A stretch of DNA of 64,000 nucleotides from Coemansia sp. RSA 487 (taxonomy: Eukaryota; Kickxellomycota; Kickxellomycetes; Kickxellales; Kickxellaceae), in NCBI GenBank assembly GCA_027577595.1, contig JANBRJ010000064.1, positions 1 to 64,000 of the forward strand. Direction: 5' to 3'. Shown here piece after piece: positions 10,757-21,305 of the stretch (the stretch's first letter is position 1; the number at the start of each line of letters is the position of its first letter). The notes beneath the pieces were generated by a model. The model did no database searches. It was not told where the DNA came from and saw only the letters and a list, made by a program, of their open reading frames with translations. The position numbers were made by a program, and so were the translations under genes.

Positions 10757-12493
10757 CTACTCGTTTATAGTCACACGCGCAATTTGACCAGAGTTGTTGA
10801 TCAGTATACATGTTGCTAGAGTTGGCAGCGCTGCTCGGCGAGCTCGCCAAGACGACCCGACAACAAGGCTTCCACCAAACGGCTGCGAAGGGCATTGTAC
10901 AAGCTTCCAACCCGCACCTACACTGACGCTAGCTATTGGTCGCTCCATTGCTCCTAGCTCAAACACTTCGACAGTCCCACGTCTTGCCGTGTATACGACC
11001 ACAAACATCCTGCGACTGACCGTCGATCCATCCTTTGCCGATGGATCGCTCTGGGCGGATTCTGTTTCTTTGGATCTTACAATCTCCAGCCATGCGCATT
11101 GGCTGCCGCGAAGCCCCTTGAGCATGTGGATGATCTCGCACGTTTCAAGGTCAAAAATAAGCACCCTACCAAGCGAGTCTGTCAGTGCAGCCAAATTGTA
11201 CTGCGCTGGTGCCAGCGAGATATCCAAGACCTTGCGGGCTCCGTCGCGGACTGCAAAAGCACAAGGAACCGTGGTCCCCGGCTCGCCTCGAGATGCTGGT
11301 GTTGCGTTTTGGCTTGCAGGATCCGAGTGTGTCAACGCAAGTGGATTTGCCCGCCAGAAATACGACTTCGCTATGCTTAGCACCGCGCCTGTGACCTTTG
11401 CTGCCACCCTTCCGGCAATGTCGACTGCCGAAAAAGACATTGCTGCGTCCTCGTTTGTCATAAACACTCCAAACACGGCATCGCCCTGCTGTGGCGCGAC
11501 TAGAAACCTCGCGGTGGCATCTGAAAGCATCGGACTGGACGTCAGTGTTCCCTTTGCAAGCAATGCCAATGGATCTCGGTGCGCAGCTGGACCGTAACTA
11601 ACGGCGTCCGAAACAAGCGGCGTGTTTAGCTCGAATTCCCATTTCTTATACTGGAAAATGGGCTCGTCGGCGCTGCCAAGCCCGTCAACTGCCTCATTCA
11701 GACACAGGCGCAATGCAAGGTACAGTGATTTCCCATCGATGCTAACCATCACGCCGTCTGCATAAGTAAGACATACTTCCTCTGCGTCCTCGCGCACCGG
11801 TCCCTGAAGTATGCTTGCTCCAGTGCCGTCGCCTCCTATAATACTATCACTGCTATGGCGATGGCCACTGCCGCTATACCCGCTGTTGGCGAGGTAGCGC
11901 ACCTCGCCTGCTGTCTGCTCGCTGTTGGCCTGAGACGGCATGCGTACTCGGATGCGCAGTAGCGGCTGTGAATGGAACTGGTGGGCGGTGAGAAGATGTC
12001 CGTACATGGAGAATATGCGCATATATCCGCTCGAGTACCCGACTATTACGCACATCGACTGTCCATCGCTCGAGGTCTGACTACTGGGCTGTTTGGGGCC
12101 ATAGTGTGCGGCGTATATGTCCATGCAATATAGCGCAGTTACCTTCTCCCCAGAAGCCGCACCCTCGTTGCCAACAGACATTAGCCGGTAGTTCAGCTCG
12201 TCCTTTTTCTTTGGGCTTTCAACCAACATGTATCTGTCAGTGTATCCAATAACAAGGTAGTTGCTGTCTATCGACGGTGCATATATGACATTGTGCAATA
12301 AAAAGCTTGTTGCTGGGATGTCGCGGGCAGCAGTACTGTTGCCAGAACCCTCCCCTACCGAATCAATGGAACTTTTGACCGTGCCATCATTATCGTCGCC
12401 AAAAAGAAGCTGCAGCAGTGATGGTGGTATCTGGGAATCAACAGCGATTGTTAGTCTCCTGTTCTTTGACGTAAACGACTGACTTGTGTTCAT
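10757..12493 (-). CDS. RAB3GAP2: Rab3GAP regulatory subunit (N-terminal domain protein)
   Basis: The product is 578 aa from the ATG at 12493. It matches the beta-propeller-like N-terminal domain of the Rab3 GTPase-activating protein non-catalytic subunit, which with RAB3GAP1 acts on Rab3/Rab18 in membrane traffic, lipid droplets and autophagy. Recognisable segments are CVIVGYSSGYMRIFSMYGHL, VSIDGKSLYLALRLC, QYKKWEFEL, LAALTDSLGRVLIFD and FVVVYTARRGTVEVFELG, all in the order of the human protein. Human RAB3GAP2 is more than twice as long; this one stops after the N-terminal domain, so it is a short form. No catalytic subunit is in the window. Confidence 0.88.
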   Translation of the reverse strand: MNTSQSFTSKNRRLTIAVDSQIPPSLLQLLFGDDNDGTVKSSIDSVGEGSGNSTAARDIPATSFLLHNVIYAPSIDSNYLVIGYTDRYMLVESPKKKDELNYRLMSVGNEGAASGEKVTALYCMDIYAAHYGPKQPSSQTSSDGQSMCVIVGYSSGYMRIFSMYGHLLTAHQFHSQPLLRIRVRMPSQANSEQTAGEVRYLANSGYSGSGHRHSSDSIIGGDGTGASILQGPVREDAEEVCLTYADGVMVSIDGKSLYLALRLCLNEAVDGLGSADEPIFQYKKWEFELNTPLVSDAVSYGPAAHRDPLALLAKGTLTSSPMLSDATARFLVAPQQGDAVFGVFMTNEDAAMSFSAVDIAGRVAAKVTGAVLSIAKSYFWRANPLALTHSDPASQNATPASRGEPGTTVPCAFAVRDGARKVLDISLAPAQYNLAALTDSLGRVLIFDLETCEIIHMLKGLRGSQCAWLEIVRSKETESAQSDPSAKDGSTVSRRMFVVVYTARRGTVEVFELGAMERPIASVSVGAGWKLVQCPSQPFGGSLVVGSSWRARRAALPTLATCILINNSGQIARVTINE

Positions 12494-13202
12494 CTCATAA
12501 CATATAAACAAATAATTCTAACTAGTAGCAGAAGGGAAAAGGAAAGGGAGATATTGACTGTGAACGATTATCTTGGCGTAGCCAGCCTTAAAGTCACGGC
12601 CCAGATCCAGCAAAAAAAGTCATGTTTACCAATTTTCTATCCACTTCAAGTGTATGGTGTTATGCACGTGCATATAATTTGTCCTATTTAGTCCTGCATA
12701 TAGTGTGGCCACTTTAACTTTACATTTAAAATTACGCTGTTACTACTCTTCAAACATTCTGCACAGCTCTAAAAAAAGTGCTCCCTTTGCTATAGATACT
12801 CAATGATGAAAGGGGGCGATATACCCGTGAAATTACTCCCTTATTCTCGCTTCCTTCCCCCAAAAAAAGAAAATTTTGTATACAAATGTCCTTGCTATCT
12901 GTGGCAGACTAATTGTTCTACAAGGCAAGCGTATTTACCCTGTCCCGCTCTTGCAAACCACTATTCTACTAGCTTTTTTCAATCGATATACGAGACGAAA
13001 TCCAAAAGCTAAAGTTATTCTTTTCTTTCCTTGGGTATTTATATTTTTTGGCACATATAGCCATCCTAACCTTATTTTTGCCATTAGTATATATATCAAA
13101 CAATATCATAGTTTTTTTGCACTAAAAACTGCTATTGCACCCAGCCATAAAAACCAAATACATGACGCATCGTGCATATCCTGACTCCCTGATATAAATA
13201 CA
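12494..13202. other. Intergenic spacer
   Basis: The stretch of 709 AT-rich bases between the divergent starts of RAB3GAP2 and the second MFS transporter shows only short open frames without recognisable content. A TATA-like TATATATA lies near 13090. Confidence 0.5.
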
Positions 13203-14699
13203 ATGCTTGGACGGAAAATGTTTTTCCTGGATTCAGCCCTGGACAGCATCACGGTGGTCCGTAAGCTAAAGGGCTCTCCAGCAACCATATGGGCCGCGTC
13301 GTCGCTGTTTCTGTTTATTGACACGTTCGTTTATTCGCTAACGGTGGCCAATCTCCCAGATATTCTCCAGGATAAAATGCACACGTCCGAGTCGGCTAAC
13401 GGAGTTATGACAGCCATGTTTGGTGTTGGCGCTATAGTTGGCGCTACGATTGTTATGCTGTTTAGCGATCGGCACAGCTTGCGCAGGCCCTTTCAGCTAC
13501 TGGGAGCGGTATTTTACATTGTTGCTGGCGTTGTGTTTTACTATGCCGAGCACTTTTACCAAATGATTCTTTTTAGACTAGTCAATGGTATAGCCTCAGG
13601 CGTTGCTTGCACTCTTTTGTATACGGCTGTCGGCGATGTCTATCCAGCCAACCTTTTAGGCTTTAAGGTAGCGATCATCTATTTTAGCAACAACATCTCG
13701 TACACAATTGGGCCGATTTGCGGTGAAAAGCTTTTTGACACAAGCGGCATTCCTGCTATTGCGTCCGTAGTCATTGCGCTTGGCGTGCTGGAGTTTGTCC
13801 TGGTATTTACCATTGTCGAAGATTCCCTAATTCTGAGAGAGCTGTTGCAGTACAGTACGCAAAAACCTCCTGAATATCCCGGTTCCAGCGCTTCCGATGA
13901 CGATGTTCCATTGCACACGCTAAACGCAGATATTAAAGATACACACCGCAATAGCGAGGCGCCTTTTGCACAGTCAGCGAACGTAAACAGCATGACCACA
14001 GTGTCGGAGGAATGCCAGCCACATGAGCAGCCACACACGGCCCCAACAATGGCTAGTTTAAGCAACGACACAAGCCCACAAAATATGACAGTGTGGCGGT
14101 TATTCTTCCACATTCATGTGCTAGTGCCTACTATATCGATTATCGTGTCTATCGGCATCCAGTGTATGCTTGAGGGCGTGGTGCCGTTGCATTTGAACGA
14201 CGCATTCGACGAGTCGAGCAGAAGCGGGATTACGTTTGTCGTATATGGGCTTGCGCTGACTGTACTCGTACCTGTGATCGGCAAAGTAAACGATGTAATC
14301 ATTGAGCGCTACGGTGACCAAATGCGGTACTACCTGATGCTTATCGGGTCTCTTTCTTCTATACTAACGATTACGCTCATGGCACTTGCCAAGAGTTACG
14401 GTGTGATGATCTTTGGGTATGTTCTATATGCAATTACCAACTTATGCATGTGCATTCCAGCTCAGAGTGCCTACGGCGACTTTGCAAACTATCTGGACTC
14501 CAACTCAATGGCTCGTAGCTATGGAATCGGAACAATCGCATGGGCTCTCGGAGCTATTGCGTTTCCGCCCATCGGTACTGCTCTGTATTCATCTGCTGGA
14601 TTTGCCAAGCCTCTAATTATCATTACGCTAGTTACATGTCTAGTTTGTGGTTTAGCTTGTTTGGTATACCCCTTGCATAAGCGCCGTGTGTCATATTAG
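13203..14699 (+). CDS. MFS transporter, copy 2
   Basis: This 498-aa, 12-TM major facilitator is paralogous to those at 5923 and 15873. The first half has VANLPDILQDKMHTSESANG, a motif A-like GATIVMLFSDRHSLRRP and the conserved FRLVNGIASGVACTLLYTAV and GDVYPANLLG. A hydrophilic central loop of about 80 residues follows, then the second half with QSAYGDFANYLDSNSMARSY. No intron is present, although copy 1 has one at the end of TM6. The substrate is unknown; the DHA1-like layout suggests an exporter. Confidence 0.9.
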   Translation: MLGRKMFFLDSALDSITVVRKLKGSPATIWAASSLFLFIDTFVYSLTVANLPDILQDKMHTSESANGVMTAMFGVGAIVGATIVMLFSDRHSLRRPFQLLGAVFYIVAGVVFYYAEHFYQMILFRLVNGIASGVACTLLYTAVGDVYPANLLGFKVAIIYFSNNISYTIGPICGEKLFDTSGIPAIASVVIALGVLEFVLVFTIVEDSLILRELLQYSTQKPPEYPGSSASDDDVPLHTLNADIKDTHRNSEAPFAQSANVNSMTTVSEECQPHEQPHTAPTMASLSNDTSPQNMTVWRLFFHIHVLVPTISIIVSIGIQCMLEGVVPLHLNDAFDESSRSGITFVVYGLALTVLVPVIGKVNDVIIERYGDQMRYYLMLIGSLSSILTITLMALAKSYGVMIFGYVLYAITNLCMCIPAQSAYGDFANYLDSNSMARSYGIGTIAWALGAIAFPPIGTALYSSAGFAKPLIIITLVTCLVCGLACLVYPLHKRRVSY

Positions 14700-15872
14700 A
14701 TGCTAAAATTTTACAAGCTTCTAGCTTGACAGATTTGATTTTAAGCGTGTAATCCAACAGATCGAATTCACTGGTAAAATTGCTACAGTCAAAAGCATGT
14801 TTGAAAATATTTCATTATATAGCATTGGGTATGTATTTAATATGCCACTAGACATGATTGGGCGCCACTCATAAAATCCACCGATAAGGAGGCGGTTAAA
14901 GGCATTGCATTTGAATATAGACTCCTTTTTATACACTTTCCATGCTTGGCACTGCTACTAGCATTGACTACAATCACATCTTGCGTAACCGAAAAAAAGC
15001 CCATGTGTATTCTACCAAACGCAAACTGACAGGTTAACAATTCAACCAAATGATGTAAACTAATTACAGTGGCGGTTAGCGCGTGAAAAAAACGATGATA
15101 CATAAAAGGCTCTTTCGCTAGTCTATTCTCCATTCTACACCTTTTTCGTATCTTGCAATAGTGCCCCCCCTCTACAATATATTAACCAAACTACATCGTC
15201 ATACCTGCCGTGTTTTCTCATTTGTATGCTATGCCACATTTGCCTCAAAAGAAGTGAGATTGAAGGAAGCTGGTCATATGGTTTTCCAGTGCTCAATCGT
15301 ATATGCGTGTGAGAAGAACCGGTTTTGAATAAAAAAACATTTTCTTTTGTTTAATATTGTTTGTTCGTTTGAGGTTGTGCGCCCTATAAAACTCACCTAA
15401 CAGTAAATATCACTTTTTTTGCTATTGCAACATACATAAAAGTAGTCTTGTCTAATCGTATCCTCCACTAGAAATAAAATACACGTTGCTTTTGTTTTAG
15501 TCTGCTGCAACAGAACAAAGTAATTAGCCGTGGATACGTCACAGACACTACTGTTATTTCGTTGTAGACCAGTCTCTTTATCCCAAACAACAATATACAC
15601 TATTGTCATTGCAAAACAGTGGTCCCTATTTTCTAATTTCTATTCCAAATCCAGGTCCAAAAACCCGCAACAAAAAAGAGGCGTTCTTTGTTGCTAGAAT
15701 CGTTTATTTCATCCAACGTTGTTTTATTCGTGTCTAAACAAAAACAAGAAAATTCCAAAGGAATATTCCCTTTCGGTCCTACTATTGAAATCTAACACGT
15801 CTTATTTACCATTTACATAGTAGCTGTTGCAGAAAACTATTTGACTTTTTCTTTACTTTAAGGTCAGACTCG
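14700..15872. other. Intergenic spacer
   Basis: The stretch of 1,173 AT-rich bases between the second and third MFS genes holds no gene or RNA I can support. The frames present are short and unlike any MFS sequence, so there is no sign of a decayed fourth copy here. Confidence 0.5.
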
Positions 15873-17357
15873 ATGCTAAAAATACCGCCAATATTGCAAG
15901 CTATCCGAAGTAGACCTTCGACTATATGGGCCACGTCTTCTATAATAGCACTTGTTAACAGGCTTGTGTACACGCTTACAATCGCATGTTTGCCGGATTT
16001 CCTCCAGAACACGTTGCACGTTTCACGCGCAAACAACGGGGTGGTGACAACCGCCTTTGGGATAGGGGGGCTTATTGGCGGTCTTTGTATTGGATATATC
16101 AGCGACCGTACACGTAACCGCCTCATTCCCCAGGCATCAGCAGCCTTGCTTTATATTGTGTCTGGCTGTATACTGTACTTTGCCAGCAGCTTTTACCAAG
16201 TCGTCATTTTCAGGATAGTTCTCGGAATCGCTTCAAGTACTGCAGATACCATGCTGTTTACGACTGTTGCCGATGTATACCCAGCCAATCTTCTTGGCCT
16301 AAAGATGTCTATTCTATTTGTTTTCGACAACGTTGGCAACATGCTTGGCCCGTGGTTGGGCGGAAAGGCATACGAGAAGATGGGCATCCAGGGCATTTCG
16401 ATCATATCTATGGGGTTGGGCGCTGCTGAGTTTGCAATGATTTTGGTCTTTGTGCAAAACTCGTTGGACATTCGTAAAGCATTGTCGCAGCTTGTTTCGC
16501 CGCAGACAGAAATCAGACACAAGCCAGTACCCGAATCCGCGATTGAATCAAACTGTTCGAGCAGCAACAGTCTTGGCGAGTCGAATTTCTCGCAGGGGTT
16601 CAGTCAATCGCATTCGATCTGTTCTTTGGAAACTGGGAGCACAAAGGGCAACCCTTGCATAGCTATGAGCACCAGGTCCGTGGAACGTACCAACAAAACC
16701 AAAACTCACAAGGAAACTGCATGTACGCATATTTGGAAGCTTGTCTTGAAGCTGCCTGTAATCGGTCCAGCAGTAACAATATTTGTTGCAACGGGAATGC
16801 AAAGTGTAGTTGAAACAACCATTCCGCTGCGTCTGTACGACAAATTTGGGTATTCGCCAGAGACAATAGGGATAGCCTTTCTGATAGTCGGTGGCGTGCT
16901 TATAGTGGCTATGCCTTTGGTGGGCTATATCAACGACACAATTATTGTAAAGTATGGCGAAAACATGCGGTACTACGCAATAGCGCTGGGTGCAATGACG
17001 ATGTTCCTGTCGCTCTTGCTGACAGGAGTTGCATCCACGTACACAGTGTTAATATTCGGCTATGCGCTATTTGCAATAACAGCTATGGTGGCAATTGTGC
17101 CAGCGCAAAGTGCATTTGGCGATTTTATTAACTCATCAGAGTCCGAGGCAATGGCGCAGTGCTATTCTTTGGCGTGGATCGCTGAAGGGCTTGCAAACAT
17201 TTCGCTGCCTCCGCTTGCCTCTGGATTATACGCTGCTGTTGGCTTCCTTTCTATGCTCATGTCAATAGGTTCTGTGCTGTGTACTTTTTGCGCCCTTGCT
17301 GTGCTGGCATTTCCATTAAAGTTGTATTGGGACTCTCGAAAACAAACAGTAGTTTAG
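15873..17357 (+). CDS. MFS transporter, copy 3
   Basis: This 494-aa, 12-TM major facilitator is closest in layout to copy 2. It shares the TIWA(S/T)SS..L N-terminal opening and IACLPDFLQNTLHVSRANNG, and has motif A as IGYISDRTRNRLIP. The domain ADVYPANLLGLKMSILF corresponds to GDVYPANLLGFKVAI of copy 2. A Ser/Asn-rich central loop is followed by PAQSAFGDFINSSESEAMAQ. It is intronless. With the other two it forms a dispersed tandem family on one strand. The substrate is unknown. Confidence 0.9.
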   Translation: MLKIPPILQAIRSRPSTIWATSSIIALVNRLVYTLTIACLPDFLQNTLHVSRANNGVVTTAFGIGGLIGGLCIGYISDRTRNRLIPQASAALLYIVSGCILYFASSFYQVVIFRIVLGIASSTADTMLFTTVADVYPANLLGLKMSILFVFDNVGNMLGPWLGGKAYEKMGIQGISIISMGLGAAEFAMILVFVQNSLDIRKALSQLVSPQTEIRHKPVPESAIESNCSSSNSLGESNFSQGFSQSHSICSLETGSTKGNPCIAMSTRSVERTNKTKTHKETACTHIWKLVLKLPVIGPAVTIFVATGMQSVVETTIPLRLYDKFGYSPETIGIAFLIVGGVLIVAMPLVGYINDTIIVKYGENMRYYAIALGAMTMFLSLLLTGVASTYTVLIFGYALFAITAMVAIVPAQSAFGDFINSSESEAMAQCYSLAWIAEGLANISLPPLASGLYAAVGFLSMLMSIGSVLCTFCALAVLAFPLKLYWDSRKQTVV

Positions 17358-17966
17358 CTATTTTCCATTTTACATTATTCTACCTAAAGAACAAGACAAA
17401 GACAAATTTTGTTGTGCTGAAAACGACATGACATACACATAGAATGCTGATGAATGTAAGTCGACCGTTCAAAGATATCAGTATAGATGCGTAATCATTT
17501 TCTCCTAGTATTAATTGAGTTTCTAAAAAAAAGCGATGGTGGCAGGTTAAACAAGACTCTACTCTCAGACAGCATAGAGGCAATAACTTTGCTGTAGCTA
17601 TGAAACACGTAAGCAGACAAAGAAGTGATTGACAATTGTAAACTGGACATCTGAATAAGCCAGTATAGCGCTAGGGACAACTTGTCATAGGGCCCTCCTA
17701 TTAGCACCTTATATTAATGAATAGTTTTAGTTGGAACATTATTTGTAGGACGAAATTTTGCCGTGTTTTTCTAGTTGCATATGGTTGGTGCTAGTATAGC
17801 AGCTGAGTGGTCTGCTCACGCGCATCTAGCCCATACCAATATTGTCCTCATCAAGAGATTTGATACAAGCAACTTTAAATCATTCTGCCATATTTTTTTT
17901 AGCTTATTCATCAACTTGTTTGTCAAAATACCTTGCTTATTTAAATAACCAATTGTGTTGCAAAGT
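17358..17966. other. Intergenic spacer
   Basis: No gene is seen in 609 AT-rich bases. The right end is the promoter and leader of the NSRP1 homologue. Confidence 0.5.
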
Positions 17967-19022
17967 ATGAGAAAATCAACATCGCTCAAGCCTGGGCTCA
18001 ATTTGCGAAAGCCAAAGCCATCAATTAACGGGCCTTCCAAGATCTTCAAAGAAACTACGCAAAGTCAGAGGGCATCAGTGTTCCTGGACTCTAACGACGA
18101 TATACTCGAGGAAGAAGCAGCGGAAACAGTTACAACAAAACCTATTTTCTCTGGAGGATCGCAAAGCAGGGAATCCGCAAAGCTGGCCAAAGAACTTGAA
18201 GAAACAAATCCCTCAGTCTATGAATACGATGAAGTATATGACAGCATAAGCGCAGCACGTAGTAGGATCAACGAAGTACGAAAGAAAAAGGACAATAGTA
18301 AGCCAAAGTACATGGAAAAGCTGCTTGAAACAGCCAAACGCCGGCAGATGCAGCAGGAGGTGGTGAAGGAAAGGATATTGGAAAAGGAGCGTCAACGAGA
18401 AGGAGATATGTATGCGAACAAAGAGACGTTTGTCACTTCGGCATATAAGGAGCTGAAAGACCAGCGCCAGCAGCTTGTAAAGGAAGAGGAAAGGCAAGAA
18501 GAGGAAGACGATTGCAAATCGGCGGCAAACAGCAAAGCAAAGCAATTGTTTGGCGCGTCTGCTGGGTTTTACCGCGAGTTCTTGGACCAGGTCGATCGGG
18601 ACGACGTGAGCAAAGCTGCAACATCTCTCGATATCGGAGATAAAGGATTCAGCATTCCAGAGGATCAATTTGCTACTGCAAAGACCGACAGTCTTGGTGC
18701 AGGACTAAACCTAGTTAGCAAGCGCGTTCTGCAACGTAAAAGTGCAAACATTGAGCCACGAACAGCAATCAGAGACAGCTCTTTAGACCAAGAACGCGCC
18801 AGCAAACACAAACCAACTGGCCAGGAGCGAACAGCACGTCGCTTATATCAACACGGAGACAACGGCCTTCAGGAACATGAACGAAACAAGATCGAGTCAA
18901 GTATCCAAGAAAGAAAGGAAATGATAAGGAAATACGCTCGTCGCAACGATGACGCTGCAATCGAAGCAGCTCGACAGCGGTACTTTCTCCGCGTATCATC
19001 GAAAGCCCAGCAGGCATCTTAG
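17967..19022 (+). CDS. NSRP1: Nuclear speckle splicing regulatory protein 1-like (CCDC55)
   Basis: The ATG at 17967 gives 351 aa. The diagnostic block is NPSVYEYDEVYDSI, then a long charged coiled coil with KPKYMEKLLETAKRRQ and EREGDMYANKETFVTSAYK-like sequence, the conserved N-terminal domain of NSRP1/CCDC55. In animals this protein binds RNA and influences alternative splice-site choice in nuclear speckles. The tail is Arg/Lys/Glu-rich with a second block, KEMIRKYARRNDDAAIEAAR, that recurs at the C-terminus of the family. The frame upstream of the ATG has only non-ATG starts. Its function in a fungus is inferred. Confidence 0.85.
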   Translation: MRKSTSLKPGLNLRKPKPSINGPSKIFKETTQSQRASVFLDSNDDILEEEAAETVTTKPIFSGGSQSRESAKLAKELEETNPSVYEYDEVYDSISAARSRINEVRKKKDNSKPKYMEKLLETAKRRQMQQEVVKERILEKERQREGDMYANKETFVTSAYKELKDQRQQLVKEEERQEEEDDCKSAANSKAKQLFGASAGFYREFLDQVDRDDVSKAATSLDIGDKGFSIPEDQFATAKTDSLGAGLNLVSKRVLQRKSANIEPRTAIRDSSLDQERASKHKPTGQERTARRLYQHGDNGLQEHERNKIESSIQERKEMIRKYARRNDDAAIEAARQRYFLRVSSKAQQAS

Positions 19023-19258
19023 CTTATATTTATGTTGTACATTTGTGTGCTGTTTTGATTCTGGTGGATACAATAGAATTAGAGCAGCTTGGGCTCATGC
19101 GTTCACGTGATTATACGTATTATCCAATTAGTTTGAGCTGTTTTGTTTTTTTTTTAATGGATGAGGCGCATCAAAGCAAGAGCCTTTCTACTTTTACTTG
19201 TGCATTTCAAATTAGTTCTAATTTTAATATAGTAGCAACACCTCTTTAAAAATAAAAC

Positions 19259-21244
19259 ATGAAGGTAGTTCCATTGGGCGCAGGACAGGATGTCGGCAGG
19301 TCATGCGTATTAGTGACGCTTGGCGGCAAGACGATTATGTTTGACTGTGGAATGCACATGGGATACAATGACGAGCGGCGGTTCCCAGACTTTAACTACA
19401 TCACAACGGAGGGCGACTTTACGTCACGCATAGATGCTGTGGTGATAACGCACTTTCACCTGGACCACTGTGGAGCGCTACCACATTTCACAGAGCAGCG
19501 CGGGTACCACGGACCGATATATATGACGCCGCCCACCAAGGCGATCTGCCCAATTCTGCTGGAAGACTACCGGAAGATCACGGTTGAACGGAAAGGCGAG
19601 ACCGGGTTCTTTACATCGCAGCATATCAAGGACTGCATGAAGAAGGTGGTTCCGCTGCATTTGCACGAGACCGTGTGGGTAGATGATGAGCTTGAGCTGC
19701 GTGCGTACTATGCGGGCCACGTGCTGGGAGCAGCAATGGTTTATGCACGGTGTGGCAGCGAGAGCGTCGTGTACACCGGTGATTACAACATGACACCCGA
19801 CAGGCACCTTGGAGCAGCATGGATTGACAAGGTCCGTCCCGACGTCCTCATCACAGAGACCACGTACGGGACAACGATCCGCGACTCGAAGCGGGCGCGT
19901 GAGCGAGACTTTCTCGAGAAGGTGCACAGCTGCGTTACGCGCGGCGGAAAAGTGCTGATCCCATGCTTTGCGCTGGGCCGCGCGCAAGAGCTGTGCATTC
20001 TGATCGAGACGTACTGGGAGCGCATGGGACTTACGGTGCCCGTTTACTTTTCGGCTGGCTTGACCGAGAAGGCAAACAGGTATTACAAGCTGTTTATCAA
20101 CTGGACCAACCAAAAGGTCAAGGAATCCTTTGTGGATCGCAATCCGTTTGACTTCAAATATATCAAGCCATGGAACCGCGATTACGTTGATCTTCCTGGG
20201 CCCATGGTTCTTTTTGCAACCCCCGGTATGCTGCACATTGGCACATCGCTAGAGGTCTTTCGCAAGTGGGCGCCCGACGAGCGCAACATGCTTATCATGC
20301 CCGGGTACTGCGTGGCGGGCACTGTTGGCGCCAAGGTGCTGAGCGGAATGAAGGTTGTTGACATCGACCAGTATACGAAGGTTTCTGTCAATATCGATGT
20401 GCAGAACCTTTCATTCTCAGCCCATGCGGACGCCAAGGGCATTATGGAACTTATCCGCCAGGCATCGCCGCGGAACGTTGTTCTTGTCCACGGCGAGAAG
20501 AGTAGGATGACGTACCTGAAGTCAAAGATCATGAGCGAGTTCGGATGCCCGTGCTACGATCCGGCCAACGGCGAGCTTCTGGAGATCCAAACTGGCCAGG
20601 ATGTACGTGCACTGATGTCAGATCAGCTGTTCCGGACCTCATGGGAAAAAGAGCAGAAAAGACGCCAGGACAGCAACAGTGCGCAAGGGGAGGCTTCTGC
20701 ACCTATTACGCAGATGCCTGTACGTGGCGTTCTGTTGCTTGGCGATGGAAAGCGGATGACAAGGCTTTTAGATCCATCAGAATTTGACTTGGATGCTGTG
20801 CCGGTGGTTGTCGCTGGCAATGGATCAAGCAGCAAGGAAGACGCAAGCAGCGCTGTCAAAAAAGAGGACGGATCGTCATCTGTAGCGGCTATACCAGAGC
20901 GAGCATCGGGCAGCATCGTTTTTAATACACGCAAAATATTTGATGGATCGAGCTTGGCAAAGCGCCTGGGGCTATCAAGCGAAGCTGCTGATAGCGAAGT
21001 ATCCAGAGCGGTACTCGCAGCAATCAGGGAGTTGCTTGTTCTGGATCCCAAAACAAGCCCTGCAAACGGCGACAACGACAGCTCTGCAGACAGCCTTTCA
21101 ATCGTGGTGGGGGACAGCGTAAGGATCGGTGTTCTGCAAGAGAAGGATGACTGCGAGCTGCCGATGCTGAACATCTCCTGGGCCTGGGAGGAAGAGATGC
21201 TAGCGACACAAACACTTGCTGTCATTAATCGTGTGCTTGGTTAA
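19259..21244 (+). CDS. INTS11: Integrator complex subunit 11 (RNA endonuclease)
   Basis: This 661-aa metallo-beta-lactamase/beta-CASP nuclease is the catalytic subunit of Integrator, which cleaves nascent snRNA and promoter-proximal transcripts. The zinc ligands are visible: HFHLDH (65-70), GHVLG (153-157), YTGDYN (172-177), FSAHAD (386-391) and HGEK (411-414). The opening [19 protein letters not shown] and the block [13 protein letters not shown] are typical of INTS11 rather than CPSF73. The C-terminal third has a low-complexity Ser/Asp insertion, making it somewhat longer than the human protein (about 600 aa). Yeasts and most Dikarya lack Integrator. It converges on the gene at 21306 with a 61-base gap. 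Confidence 0.93.
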   Translation: MKVVPLGAGQDVGRSCVLVTLGGKTIMFDCGMHMGYNDERRFPDFNYITTEGDFTSRIDAVVITHFHLDHCGALPHFTEQRGYHGPIYMTPPTKAICPILLEDYRKITVERKGETGFFTSQHIKDCMKKVVPLHLHETVWVDDELELRAYYAGHVLGAAMVYARCGSESVVYTGDYNMTPDRHLGAAWIDKVRPDVLITETTYGTTIRDSKRARERDFLEKVHSCVTRGGKVLIPCFALGRAQELCILIETYWERMGLTVPVYFSAGLTEKANRYYKLFINWTNQKVKESFVDRNPFDFKYIKPWNRDYVDLPGPMVLFATPGMLHIGTSLEVFRKWAPDERNMLIMPGYCVAGTVGAKVLSGMKVVDIDQYTKVSVNIDVQNLSFSAHADAKGIMELIRQASPRNVVLVHGEKSRMTYLKSKIMSEFGCPCYDPANGELLEIQTGQDVRALMSDQLFRTSWEKEQKRRQDSNSAQGEASAPITQMPVRGVLLLGDGKRMTRLLDPSEFDLDAVPVVVAGNGSSSKEDASSAVKKEDGSSSVAAIPERASGSIVFNTRKIFDGSSLAKRLGLSSEAADSEVSRAVLAAIRELLVLDPKTSPANGDNDSSADSLSIVVGDSVRIGVLQEKDDCELPMLNISWAWEEEMLATQTLAVINRVLG

Positions 21245-21305
21245 AGTTCAAACTGCTTTTGATTGTCTAGTAATGGAAAGAGAAAATGGAAAGTATTAAA
21301 TGGCC

